Positions 8,833 through 17,305 of a DNA stretch of 64,000 nt are shown in pieces. Where the stretch lies: assembly GCF_002879535.1 (NCBI RefSeq), contig NZ_PNOT02000107.1, positions 1 to 64,000 on the forward strand. The letters are read 5' to 3'. The position numbers were made by a program, and so were the translations under genes. Each line of letters opens with the position of its first letter. Position 1 is the first letter of the stretch. The DNA is from Mesorhizobium intechi (lineage in GTDB: Bacteria > Pseudomonadota > Alphaproteobacteria > Rhizobiales > Rhizobiaceae). The notes under the pieces were generated by a model. It searched no databases and was not told the DNA's origin. It saw only the letters and a list, made by a program, of their open reading frames with translations.

Positions 8833-10376
8833 CCAGCGCGACCGCGGCAGGTGCCACACCGGTGGTCGCCAATCGCGGCGCCATCACGGCTTGCGTGATC
8901 CTGGCGGTCATCATGCAGGCGCTGGACACGACCATCGCCAATGTCGCGCTGCCCTACATACAGGGCAGCGTTTCGGCCAGCGCCGACCAGATCAATTGGG
9001 TGCTGACCTCCTATATCGTCGCGGCAGCGGTGATGACGCCGCCTTCGGGCTACCTCGCCAACCGGTTCGGCCGCAAGCGCATCCTGCTGACCTCGATCAC
9101 CGGCTTCGTCGTCGCTTCGGTGCTGTGCGGCTTCGCGCAGTCGCTGCCGCAGATCGTCGGCTTCCGCCTGCTGCAGGGCCTGTTCGGCGCGGCGCTGGTG
9201 CCGCTGTCGCAGAGCATCCTGCTCGACATCTACAGTGTGGAAGAGCGGGGCTCGGCGATGGCGCTGTTCGGCGTGTCGGTGATGGTCGGGCCGGTGCTCG
9301 GCCCGGTCATCGGCGGCTGGCTGACCGAGAACGTCTCCTGGCGCTGGGTGTTCTACATCAACGTGCCGATCGGGGCGCTGGCTTTCGCCGGCGTGTCCCT
9401 GTTCGTGCTGGAAACCAAGCTGGACAGCAAGGCAAGGCTCGACTGGCTGGGTTTCGGCATGCTCAGCATCACCATCGCGGCGCTGCAGATGTTTCTCGAC
9501 CGCGGCGAGCAGCTCAACTGGTTCTCCTCGTCCGAGATCATCGTCGAGGCGCTGATCTGCGCGTCGGCTTTTTACATCTTCCTCGTCCACACCTTCACCG
9601 CCAGGAACACGTTCGTTAATCCGCGGCTGTTCCTGGACCGGAATTTCGCCGTCGGCATGATCTTCATCTTCATCGTCGGCATCACCTATCTCGCCTCGCT
9701 GGCGCTGATGACACCCTATCTGCAGACGCTGATGGGCTATCCGGTGGTGACGGCCGGTATCGTCATGGGCCCGCGCGGCCTCGGCACCATGGCCTGCATG
9801 TTCTTGGTCGGCAGACTGGTCGGCAAGGTGGACACACGTTGGCTGCTGTTCATCGGCCTCGCGATCACCGCCTGGGCGATGTACGACATGACCGGCTGGA
9901 CGCCCGACGTCTCGCAATGGACGATCATCAGCACCGGCTTCATCCAGGGCGCGGGGCTCGGCTTCCTCTTCGTGCCGCTGACCACCATAACCTTCGCCAC
10001 GCTGGCGCCGGAACGGCGGGCGGAAGGCACCGGGCTCTACAATCTGTCGCGAAACATCGGCTCCAGCGTCGGCATCTCGGTGGTCACCGCGCTCCTGACG
10101 CAGAACGTGCAGATCAACCATGCCAACATCGCCGCCTATGTGACGCCCTTCAACCAGGCATTCGGCAATCCGGCGATCGCGCAGGCGATGAACCCCTACA
10201 CCGCCGCCGGTCGCGCAGCACTGGACGGCGTGGTGACGCTGCAGGCGACTGTCATCAGCTACATGGATGACTTCAAGCTGATGATGGTGCTGTCGCTGGC
10301 CGCCATCCCGCTGGTGCTCTTGCTGCGCAAGCCAGGCACGCCGGCCAAGGTCGACCATAGTGCCGTGATGGAGTGA
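8829..10376 (+). CDS. emrB: DHA2-family MFS efflux transporter (EmrB type)
   Basis: 515-residue, 14-helix drug:proton antiporter. Helix 1 carries MQALDTTIANVALPYIQGSV with the conserved aspartate. The motif-A loop is GYLANRFGRKR. Motif C is VLGPVIGGWLTENVSWRW. It begins in the stop codon of the fusion-protein gene, so the pump subunits are made together. An outer-membrane channel is not encoded nearby. The normal MarR repressor of such an operon is broken here, so expression may be constitutive or under another regulator. Confidence 0.92.
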   Translation: MTSATAAGATPVVANRGAITACVILAVIMQALDTTIANVALPYIQGSVSASADQINWVLTSYIVAAAVMTPPSGYLANRFGRKRILLTSITGFVVASVLCGFAQSLPQIVGFRLLQGLFGAALVPLSQSILLDIYSVEERGSAMALFGVSVMVGPVLGPVIGGWLTENVSWRWVFYINVPIGALAFAGVSLFVLETKLDSKARLDWLGFGMLSITIAALQMFLDRGEQLNWFSSSEIIVEALICASAFYIFLVHTFTARNTFVNPRLFLDRNFAVGMIFIFIVGITYLASLALMTPYLQTLMGYPVVTAGIVMGPRGLGTMACMFLVGRLVGKVDTRWLLFIGLAITAWAMYDMTGWTPDVSQWTIISTGFIQGAGLGFLFVPLTTITFATLAPERRAEGTGLYNLSRNIGSSVGISVVTALLTQNVQINHANIAAYVTPFNQAFGNPAIAQAMNPYTAAGRAALDGVVTLQATVISYMDDFKLMMVLSLAAIPLVLLLRKPGTPAKVDHSAVME

Positions 10377-10404
10377 TGCTGACGTCCGGCCGTGTTCACG
10401 GCAC

Positions 10405-10449
10405 ACAAAAAGAAACCGGGGCCCTGCGAGGGACTGCAGGACCCCGGCC
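10405..10449 (-). terminator. Terminator downstream of fasciclin copy 2
   Basis: Read on the minus strand: stem CCGGGGTCCT / AGGGCCCCGG (one wobble) with a 12-base loop, followed by TTTCTTTTTG. It lies about 110 bases after the fasciclin stop and 30 bases after the emrB stop on the opposite strand, so it may separate the two convergent units. Confidence 0.7.
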
Positions 10450-10557
10450 TCGCCGATAACGACTTCCCAAGAAACGTGGCACCTCGTTCCGAGGCGGGGG
10501 ATGGCAGGCCAAGAAAGCCCCAACGACCTGCCACTGCCCCCTTTTGGCCGGAAGCCG

Positions 10558-11118
10558 CTACTTCGGCAACAGCACCTTGTTGACGACATGGATGACGCCG
10601 TTCGACTGGTTGACGTCGGCGATGGTCACCTTCGCCTCGCCGCCGGACTCATCCATGATGTAAAGCTTGTTCTTCTTGACCTCGGCGGTGAGCGTGTCGC
10701 CGGAGACGGTCTTCATCTCGTATTTGCCGCCCATCGCCTTGGCCTTCTTCATCATCTCGGCGCCTGAAATCTTGCCGGCCACGACATGCGCGGTCAGCAC
10801 CTTGGTGAGCTTGTCCTTGTTCTCAGGCTTGAGCAGCGTGTCGACCGTGCCGGACGGGAGTGCCGCGAAGGCCTCGTTGGTCGGTGCGAAGACGGTGAAC
10901 GGGCCGGCGCCCTGCAGCGTGTCGACCAGGCCGGCGGCCTTGACGGCGGCGACCAGCGTGGTGTGGTCCTTCGAATTGACGGCGTTCTGGACGATGTTCT
11001 TGGTGGTGTACATCGGCGCCCCGCCGACATTCGGGTTCTTGGCGTAGGCGGGGGCGGCAATCGCCACGCCGGCGACGAGGGCGGAAATGGCGATGATCCT
11101 GAATGACGGCAAGCGCAT
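10558..11118 (-). CDS. Secreted fasciclin-domain (FAS1) protein, copy 2
   Basis: 186 residues: signal peptide (about 1-26, ending APAYA) and one FAS1 domain with VFAPTNEAFAALPSGTVDTL and the terminal SNGVIHVVNKVLLPK. The first 95 mature residues are nearly identical to the protein at 158-715; the second half diverges and lacks both cysteines found there. The start at 11118 follows CGGAGGAAG. A longer in-frame start at 11208 would hide the signal peptide and is unlikely. Probably a monocistronic envelope protein. Confidence 0.9.
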   Translation of the reverse strand: MRLPSFRIIAISALVAGVAIAAPAYAKNPNVGGAPMYTTKNIVQNAVNSKDHTTLVAAVKAAGLVDTLQGAGPFTVFAPTNEAFAALPSGTVDTLLKPENKDKLTKVLTAHVVAGKISGAEMMKKAKAMGGKYEMKTVSGDTLTAEVKKNKLYIMDESGGEAKVTIADVNQSNGVIHVVNKVLLPK

Positions 11119-11239
11119 GTGGTCTTCCTCCGGGTGAGGGCTGATCGGAATTGATAAGCCTTTGGAATTGCACACGCAGTCACGCTCCGCGACCGCTCGC
11201 GGTTTCACCGATCACGGAAACGTGAACGAATGCCCGCCC

Positions 11240-11268
11240 AAAGAAAAAGCCCGGACGAACCGGGCTTT
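11240..11268 (-). terminator. Terminator downstream of yidC
   Basis: Nine-base perfect stem AAAGCCCGG (11246-11254) / CCGGGCTTT (11260-11268) with a five-base loop. On the minus strand it is followed by TTTTTCTTT. It lies 12 bases after the yidC stop and ends the rpmH-rnpA-yidC unit. Confidence 0.85.
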
Positions 11269-11279
11269 CTCGAGAATTT

Positions 11280-13091
11280 CTATTCCGCCGGTGACGGTTT
11301 CTTTTTGAACAGGGCCATCAGATTGTCCCACAGCTCGATCTTGGCGCCCTGGCGCTTCATGATCACGCCCTGCTGGAGGATCGACAGCGTGTTGTTCCAG
11401 GCCCAGTAGATGACGAGGCCGGCCGGGAAGCCCGCCATCATGAAGGTGAAGATGACGGGCATCCAGGTGAAGATCGCGGCCTGCGTCGGATCCGGCGGCG
11501 TCGGGTTCATGCGCATCTGCAGGAACATGGTGACGCCCATGATCAGCGGCCAGACACCGATCATCAGCATGTGCGGCAGCGTGATCGGAACCAGGCCGAA
11601 CAGGTTGAAGATCGAGGTCGGATCGGGCGCCGCCAGATCCTGGATCCAGCCGAAGAACGGCGCGTGGCGCATCTCGATGGTGATGTAGAGCACCTTGTAG
11701 AGCGAGAAGAAGACCGGGATCTGCAACGCCACCGGCCAGCAGCCGGCAAGCGGATTGATCTTCTCGGTCTTGTACAGCTCCATCATCGCCTGCTGCTGCT
11801 TCATCTTGTCGTCCGCGTATTTCTCGCGGATCTCCAGCATCTTGGGCTGCACCTTCTTCATGTTCGCCATCGACGCGTACGACTTGTTGGCGAGCGGGAA
11901 GAAGATGGCCTTGACGATGACGGTGGTGGCGAGGATCGCCAGGCCGAAATTGCCGAAGAACTTGTAGAGCGTGTCGATCAGCCAGAACATCGGCTTGGTG
12001 ATGAAATAGAACCAGCCCCAGTCGATCACCAGATTGAACTGACGAATATGACGGTCCGCCTCGTAGGCGTTGATCTTGGCGACTTCCTTGGCGCCGGCGA
12101 AGATCTCGGTCTCCACCGTCGCCGACTGGCCGGCATCGACATTGATCGCATCGGTGAGGAAGTCGGACTGATAGCGGTGGCGGCCATCCTCGAAAAAGGC
12201 ATAGCGCGGCTGGAAAGGCTGCTTTTCGGTCGGCACCAGCGTGACGGCCCAGTATTTGTCGGTGATGCCGAGCCAGCCATCGGTCGACTTGCCCGGCGTG
12301 ACCTGCTTTTCCGATTCGATCTTGGCGTATTTGTATTCGGCCAAGCCCTCGGTGCCGGTAACGCCGATCAGGCCCTCATGCAGCACATAGGTGCTGGCGA
12401 CGGCCGGCTTGTCGTAGCGCGTGACGCGGCCATAGTTGAACAGCGAAACCGCGCTGGAGCCGGAATTCTGCACCGTGTCGGTGACCGTGAACATGTAGTT
12501 GGCATCGACCGAGAAGACGCGCTTGAAGGTCAGGCCCTTGTCGTTGGTGTAGGTGAGCGTGACCGGCGTCGATGGCGTCAGCGTCGGATTGCCATCGACA
12601 GTCCAGACCGTTTCGGCACCCGGCACCGTGCCCGTCTTGTCGTTGCCGACGAAGCCGATCTCGGCGAAATAACCGGTAGGCAGCGCCTGCGGGTTCAGCA
12701 GTTCGATCTCGGGCGAATTCTTGTCGACGGTCTCTGTGTAGTGCTTGAGCTTGAGGTCGTCGAGGCGAGCGCCGGTCAGGTTGATCGAGCCCTCGAGGCT
12801 CGGCGTGTCGATCTTGACGCGCTTGGAAACGGCCAGCGCCTGGTCGCGGCCGGCCGCGGTGACGGTGTCACCGCCGGGCGCGCTGGGAATGGTGCCCGGC
12901 GCCGGCGCCGGTGTGCCAGCACCCGGATTGGCGGCCTCGGCCGCCTTCTTCTGCTCTTCCACCCGCTGCTGCTCGATCTTGGCGGCCTGGCGCTGCTGCT
13001 CGACGCGCGGGTTCATGTAGAAAACCTGCCACAAAGTCAGGATCAGCACCGACAGCGCGATGGTGATGAAGAAGTTCCGGTTGTTTTCCAT
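11280..13091 (-). CDS. yidC: Membrane protein insertase YidC
   Basis: 603-residue YidC/Oxa1 insertase. It inserts inner-membrane proteins alone or with SecYEG. One N-terminal helix (residues 6-25, FFITIALSVLILTLWQVFYM), a linker rich in A, P and Q, a large periplasmic beta-sandwich (about 75-370), then the conserved five-helix core with FGLAILATTVIVKAIFFPLA and the C1 cytoplasmic hairpin containing KKVQPKMLEIREKYADDK. Helix segments PLAGCWPVALQIPVFFSLYK and MPVIFTFMMAGFPAGLVIYW follow. The length fits the Gram-negative family. It is third in the rpmH-rnpA-yidC unit and is followed by a strong terminator rather than by engB. Confidence 0.97.
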   Translation of the reverse strand: MENNRNFFITIALSVLILTLWQVFYMNPRVEQQRQAAKIEQQRVEEQKKAAEAANPGAGTPAPAPGTIPSAPGGDTVTAAGRDQALAVSKRVKIDTPSLEGSINLTGARLDDLKLKHYTETVDKNSPEIELLNPQALPTGYFAEIGFVGNDKTGTVPGAETVWTVDGNPTLTPSTPVTLTYTNDKGLTFKRVFSVDANYMFTVTDTVQNSGSSAVSLFNYGRVTRYDKPAVASTYVLHEGLIGVTGTEGLAEYKYAKIESEKQVTPGKSTDGWLGITDKYWAVTLVPTEKQPFQPRYAFFEDGRHRYQSDFLTDAINVDAGQSATVETEIFAGAKEVAKINAYEADRHIRQFNLVIDWGWFYFITKPMFWLIDTLYKFFGNFGLAILATTVIVKAIFFPLANKSYASMANMKKVQPKMLEIREKYADDKMKQQQAMMELYKTEKINPLAGCWPVALQIPVFFSLYKVLYITIEMRHAPFFGWIQDLAAPDPTSIFNLFGLVPITLPHMLMIGVWPLIMGVTMFLQMRMNPTPPDPTQAAIFTWMPVIFTFMMAGFPAGLVIYWAWNNTLSILQQGVIMKRQGAKIELWDNLMALFKKKPSPAE

Positions 13092-13105
13092 CGAGAGCCC
13101 TTGGC

Positions 13106-13459
13106 CTATCGTGTTCCGCGAAGTCGGCGGGAGAGTTCGGCCTTCAACTGGCCGAAGGGGGCGCGCAGCGCATCGTCGCGCCCGACGATGACATAATCAT
13201 TGCCGGGCACCATGTCATCTGCGGCATGGACGCGGACGGCCTCTTTAAGCCGCCGCCTGACGCGGTTGCGCACAACAGCGTTGCCGACCTTCTTGGTGAC
13301 GGTGTAGCCGACGCGCGGCACCCCGCCATCGCCGCGGTCGAGGACCTCGACGAGGAAAAACCGTCCGCGTCGCTTTTCACCACGACGGACGGCCAGGAAT
13401 TCCGCGCGTTTCAGAAGCCGCTTGGGATTTTGCCCCATTGGCTTGCCGGTTGCGGGCAA
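13106..13459 (-). CDS. rnpA: Ribonuclease P protein component
   Basis: Protein subunit of RNase P, which binds the catalytic RNA and matures tRNA 5' ends. The family signature [16 protein letters not shown] (RNR motif) and the N-terminal [14 protein letters not shown] are present. The given start is a TTG 14 bases after the rpmH stop; an in-frame ATG at 13438 (110 residues) is an equally possible start, and neither has a strong ribosome site. The gene lies between rpmH and yidC, the standard order. Confidence 0.93.
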   Translation of the reverse strand: MPATGKPMGQNPKRLLKRAEFLAVRRGEKRRGRFFLVEVLDRGDGGVPRVGYTVTKKVGNAVVRNRVRRRLKEAVRVHAADDMVPGNDYVIVGRDDALRAPFGQLKAELSRRLRGTR

Positions 13460-13473
13460 CGATATCGTCTCGC

Positions 13474-13608
13474 TTAGGCGCTAAGCCGCTTGCGGCCGCG
13501 GTTGCGGCGAGCTGCGACGACGCCACGACCACCCTTGGTGGCCATGCGGGCACGGAAACCGTGCCGGCGTTTGCGGACGAGTTTGGACGGTTGGTAGGTA
13601 CGCTTCAT
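13474..13608 (-). CDS. rpmH: 50S ribosomal protein L34
   Basis: 44-residue L34 read from the minus strand: it begins [18 protein letters not shown], continues [17 protein letters not shown] and ends RKRLSA. Basic and strongly conserved, full length. First gene of the rpmH-rnpA-yidC unit; a good sigma-70-type promoter lies about 120 bases upstream at 13730-13758. Confidence 0.97.
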   Translation of the reverse strand: MKRTYQPSKLVRKRRHGFRARMATKGGRGVVAARRNRGRKRLSA

Positions 13609-13729
13609 TTGTTTTAATACCGCGGGGTGCGGCCCTTCTTGATTCTGTCACTCTGTAACAGGAGCTTTGCCGGGCCGGCTTTGGCGCGATCGAAACCGCG
13701 CCGGGACGAGTGGCCCGAGCGTGAGCGGG

Positions 13730-13758
13730 CTTATAGAAAGAAGGGTTTTGGAAGTCAA
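13730..13758 (-). promoter_or_regulatory. Predicted promoter of rpmH-rnpA-yidC
   Basis: On the minus strand TTGACT (13758-13753), a 17-base spacer and TATAAG (13735-13730): near-consensus spacing and boxes. The leader to the rpmH ATG would be about 115 bases. Confidence 0.65.
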
Positions 13759-13888
13759 TCCGGCGTCGGGACGGCATGGACGCAGGCTTTATGACGGTAA
13801 TTTAATGTTCCGGCCGAAGGATGAAATTGGCAAAAATGCCGTAATCGCCTAATCTTGGCCGATCAAGTGATTGTGAAGACAGAGTCGC

Positions 13889-15376
13889 ATGAGCGAAACC
13901 AGCCAAGCGGGGGAAGGGAACGGAACGGCGCCCGCCGCCGTCCGCACGGTCCCGCTGTCGCGCGGTTTGTCGACGAAACTGCTGCTGCTGACCATCGTTT
14001 TCGTGCTTCTGGCCGAAGTTCTCATCTTCCTGCCCTGGATCGCCAGCTACCGGCTGAGCTGGCTCAAGGAACGGCTGAGCACGGCGGCGGCCGTGTCGAT
14101 CGTGCTGGTGCAGGGCGAGTCGACCTCGCTATCGCGCACTGCCCAGAATGACGTGCTGATGGCGATCGGCGCCAAGGCGATCGCGGTGCGCGATGGCGGC
14201 GTCTCGCGGCTGCTGGTGGTGGCGGACATGCCGCCGCAGGTCGACGAGCATATCGACCTCGCCAGCGTCGGCATGATCAAGGGCATGACCGGCGCGCTCG
14301 ACACGCTGTTCTTCGGCGGCGGCCGGATGCTGCGCGTTTTCGGTCCGGTTGGCGACAGCGACAAGGAATTCGAGCTGATCATGCCGGATTACTCGCTGCG
14401 CAAGGCCATGCTCATCTATTCGCGCAACGTCGCCTTCGTCTCGCTGCTGATCTCGCTGTTCACCGCCATGCTGGTCTACGCCGCGATCGACCTGATCATG
14501 ATCGGGCCGATCCGCACCATGACGCGCTCGATGCTGTCCTTCTCCGAAGCGCCTGACGATCCCGGGCGCATCATCCGTCCCGCCGCCCGCTCCGATGAGA
14601 TCGGCGTTGCCGAACGCGAGCTGTCGCAGATGCAGGAGCGGCTGCAAAAGATGCTTTCGGAGCAGAAACACCTTGCCGATCTCGGCCTGGCGGTCTCGAA
14701 GATCAACCACGACATGCGCAACATCCTGGCCTCGGCCCAGCTGATGTCGGACCGCCTGCGCCAGGTGAGGGATCCGACCGTGCAGGCCTTCGCGCCGAAG
14801 CTTTTGCGCGCGCTCGACCGGGCCGTCTCCTATTCGGAAGGCGTGCTTCACTACGGCCGCACGCAGGAACCGCCGCCTTCGCGCCGCCGGGTGCGGCTGC
14901 GCCAGCTGGTCGAGGACGTGCACGGCCTGCTCGACATCGAGGAAGGCATCGAGTTCATCAACGCCGTCGAGGCGGCTTTCGAGGTGGACGCCGATTCCGA
15001 CCAGCTGTTTAGGGTGCTCACCAATCTGTGCCGCAATTCGGTGCAGGCGATGGCGGCCGACACAGAGAGCGCCGTGGTGCGGCGGCTCGCCGTATCGGCC
15101 GAGCGCATGGGCAGCGTCAGCCGCATCGCCGTCACCGATACCGGCCCCGGCCTGCCGCCGAAGGCGCGCGAAAACCTGTTCGCGGCGTTCCGCGGTTCGG
15201 CGCGCAGCGGCGGCACCGGCCTTGGCCTGGCGATCGCCCACGAACTGATCCGGGCGCATGGCGGCACGGTGGAACTGATCGAATCGATTGGCGGGCGCAC
15301 GACTTTCGCCGTCACCATCCCCGACCAGCCGGTGCGGCTCGACCAGGCCCGCGGCAGCCTGCGCCGCCCGGCGTGA
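13889..15376 (+). CDS. Orphan membrane sensor histidine kinase
   Basis: 495-residue kinase. Helix 1 at about residues 29-50, a periplasmic sensor of about 130 residues with no recognised domain, helix 2 at about 179-205, then HAMP (to about 258). The H-box is KINHDMRNILASAQ with phospho-accepting His274. The ATP-binding part has an N-box (LTNLCRNSVQAMA), G1 (DTGPGLP) and G2 (GGTGLGLAIAHEL). No response regulator is adjacent, so its partner is elsewhere. The start at 13889 lacks a strong ribosome site but precedes an N-terminus typical of the class. Confidence 0.9.
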   Translation: MSETSQAGEGNGTAPAAVRTVPLSRGLSTKLLLLTIVFVLLAEVLIFLPWIASYRLSWLKERLSTAAAVSIVLVQGESTSLSRTAQNDVLMAIGAKAIAVRDGGVSRLLVVADMPPQVDEHIDLASVGMIKGMTGALDTLFFGGGRMLRVFGPVGDSDKEFELIMPDYSLRKAMLIYSRNVAFVSLLISLFTAMLVYAAIDLIMIGPIRTMTRSMLSFSEAPDDPGRIIRPAARSDEIGVAERELSQMQERLQKMLSEQKHLADLGLAVSKINHDMRNILASAQLMSDRLRQVRDPTVQAFAPKLLRALDRAVSYSEGVLHYGRTQEPPPSRRRVRLRQLVEDVHGLLDIEEGIEFINAVEAAFEVDADSDQLFRVLTNLCRNSVQAMAADTESAVVRRLAVSAERMGSVSRIAVTDTGPGLPPKARENLFAAFRGSARSGGTGLGLAIAHELIRAHGGTVELIESIGGRTTFAVTIPDQPVRLDQARGSLRRPA

Positions 15377-15646
15377 CGAGGTCGGCGCCGTTTTCCAGGG
15401 CTTCTGCCCTTCAAGCCTTGCGCTTTCCATGACCTTCGCCGAGACTTTTCCTCCGTCGGCCTGAACAGACCGGCTTCGCGGCTCCAAAGCCCTGGGATTG
15501 GGGCCGTCGTCACCGGATGACGCCCTCGCGACAAAACTTTTGCCGGATCGGCTTGCTTTTCCCAAATTCAGTCGTTAGGGAACTGCACACATTCGCGGCC
15601 GGTCCCCGGGATCGGATCGCGGGGCCGTTGAAAACATGGCCGATGC

Positions 15647-15723
15647 GCGCCCGTAGCTCAGCTGGATAGAGCACCAGACTACGAATCTGGGGGTCAGGAG
15701 TTCGAATCTCTTCGGGCGCGCCA
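15647..15723 (+). tRNA. tRNA-Arg (anticodon ACG)
   Basis: 77 bases including encoded CCA. Acceptor stem GCGCCCG / CGGGCGC, D-arm TAGCTCAGCTGGATAGAGCA, anticodon stem CCAGA/TCTGG with loop CTACGAA (ACG at 15681-15683), and T-arm with TTCGAAT. A34 is expected to be edited to inosine to read CGN codons. Tandem or adjacent tRNA genes are not present. Confidence 0.97.
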
Positions 15724-16049
15724 TTCACTCATCCATACCGTTGGATATTCGGATCGAGTACCCCGTCGGAAGCCGTGCGAGGGTCGATCTGTCGCACAGG
15801 TGTCGCACCGGGGCGGATGACAAATCGTGGCAATGATCCGGAAACGATGTCGAGGCCCTCTCTGCTGGCGGCATGGAGAGCGCGCGCGGGTCGCAGCGGT
15901 GGCTGTCAGGAAAGCCAAAAAGGGTCGCGGCGAGCGAATCGCGGGGCAATTCCCCGGACAGACGCGCTTAAATTGGACCTTGCGCGGCAACCATCATTCC
16001 GCCGGTCACCGCGCTCATGCCGGCGAGTACCAGACCAGCTGGCACCTGG
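15724..16049. other. Non-coding stretch after tRNA-Arg
   Basis: About 325 bases with no reading frame I can support on either strand. I looked for an integrase end or a repeat of the tRNA 3' end that would mark an island attachment site and found neither inside this window. Confidence 0.4.
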
Positions 16050-16574
16050 CTATATCCGCCTGTACATGTAGGTCGTCGCGTGCAGCGCCTTGCCGTCCGG
16101 GTCCCAGGCGAAATCAGGGATCACGCCGGCCACCGCGAAGCCAACGGAAGCGTATAGCGGCTCCGCGGCGTCCCCGGTCCGCGTGTCGAGGGTTACGAGG
16201 GTCTTCCCCAGTTCACGCGCGCGGTTCAGCGCTTCGTTCATCAGGGCTCGCCCGATGCCGAGCCTGCGTGCGCGCGGATGGACCACCATTTTTGCGATCT
16301 CGCAACGATGCGGCTGGTTGGGCGGCATGGTGGTGAGAAGCTGGACGGTTCCGACGATCTCGCCGCCCCGCTCCGCGCCGAAAAGCACTCTACGTCCTGC
16401 AGCGACCTCACGTTGAACATCGCCCGACCAGAACCGAGCCGCGTCCTCGTAGGGCATGGGCGCCATGAAGCTGATAGCCGCCCCCTCGGCTACGCTGTCT
16501 GCGAGAACCCTGGAAAGCTCCCCTAGCCTTTTCCCGATGGCGAGGCCGTCGAGTTCAATGATCAGCGTTTCCAT
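16050..16574 (-). CDS. GNAT-family N-acetyltransferase
   Basis: 174-residue acetyl-CoA-dependent acetyltransferase. Acetyl-CoA-binding motif A is MVVHPRARRLGIGRALMNEA, and the C-terminal beta-strand region EPLYASVGFAVAGVIPDFA is typical. The substrate is not evident. The start at 16574 has GAGGA upstream and lies 13 bases after the stop of the XRE-cupin regulator, so both are likely one transcript. Confidence 0.88.
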   Translation of the reverse strand: METLIIELDGLAIGKRLGELSRVLADSVAEGAAISFMAPMPYEDAARFWSGDVQREVAAGRRVLFGAERGGEIVGTVQLLTTMPPNQPHRCEIAKMVVHPRARRLGIGRALMNEALNRARELGKTLVTLDTRTGDAAEPLYASVGFAVAGVIPDFAWDPDGKALHATTYMYRRI

Positions 16575-16587
16575 GTATGGCGGTTCC

Positions 16588-17145
16588 TCAAGCCATGGCG
16601 ATAATGTAACGAGCCGGTTGTTCGCCGGTCTCAAAGGAAGAGGCGCCGCGCAGCCGATAGCGCAGGCAGTCGCCGGGACGCAGGTCGTGCCGAATGCCAT
16701 CGGCGATCAAAACAAGGGCACCCGCCAGAAGCACCAAATGGTGTTCGTGCCCCGGAAGAGCGGGCCGCTCGTAGACGATGCGCTGGTTGGGCGCGATCTC
16801 GCACTCGATCATTTCGAGCTTCAGTTGTCCGCTGGGCGGCGAAAGAGCACGACGAGTGAAGCCCTTCTCCTGATCCGACCATATGCTTTGGTCAGCGCGG
16901 CGGACAAGCGGGGGAAAGTCCGGCTCGAGCGGGGCCAGAAGCTGGGAAAGCGGCAACGCGAAAGCCGACGCCAGACGACCAAGCGTTTGCGCTGTGGGGC
17001 TGACTTCGCCATTCTCGATCCGCGACAGCGTCGCCCGACTGACGCCGCTGTTTGCCGCCAGATCCTGAAGGGTAAGCCCACGATCCGCTCGAAGCAGGCG
17101 AAGATGGTCGGCCAAGGCTTTCACGTGGGGTGACGCTGTGTCCAT
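16588..17145 (-). CDS. XRE-cupin transcriptional regulator
   Basis: 185 residues. N-terminal XRE helix-turn-helix (about 9-64, LTLQDLAANSGVSRATLSRI), C-terminal cupin (about 105-183) with HEHHLVLLAGALVLIADG and DLRPGDCLRYRL. This architecture usually senses a small ligand and regulates its own operon, here with the downstream GNAT gene. Two direct repeats at its 5' end (17146-17174) are candidate operators. Confidence 0.88.
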   Translation of the reverse strand: MDTASPHVKALADHLRLLRADRGLTLQDLAANSGVSRATLSRIENGEVSPTAQTLGRLASAFALPLSQLLAPLEPDFPPLVRRADQSIWSDQEKGFTRRALSPPSGQLKLEMIECEIAPNQRIVYERPALPGHEHHLVLLAGALVLIADGIRHDLRPGDCLRYRLRGASSFETGEQPARYIIAMA

Positions 17146-17174
17146 ATGTGGGAAAATAGCTCAAATATGGGAAA
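17146..17174. promoter_or_regulatory. Direct repeats before the XRE-cupin gene
   Basis: ATGTGGGAAA (17146-17155) and ATATGGGAAA (17165-17174), 19 bases apart start to start, immediately upstream of the regulator's ATG. Their position over the expected promoter/leader suggests autoregulation; not tested. Confidence 0.35.
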
Positions 17175-17305
17175 TTGCAAGCGCGGGGCCGTTGACAAGG
17201 AACCCCTGCGCCATCTGCAAAAAAAGAAGACCCGCAGGGCGGACGGCGTAGCCAAGCCATGTTCGGTGAGGGGCACCCACGCGGAGAATCGGGGGCACTT
17301 CCAGA

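Noticed and set aside
8565-10589. Long minus-strand open frame over the emrB gene
   Set aside because: Antisense of a clear transporter gene, rich in H, R, Q and D, no motif.
11571-13196. Plus-strand open frame of about 540 codons over yidC
   Set aside because: Shadow of yidC; no recognisable protein features.
15647-16049. Possible genomic-island attachment site at tRNA-Arg
   Set aside because: No integrase gene and no direct repeat of the tRNA 3' end found within the window.
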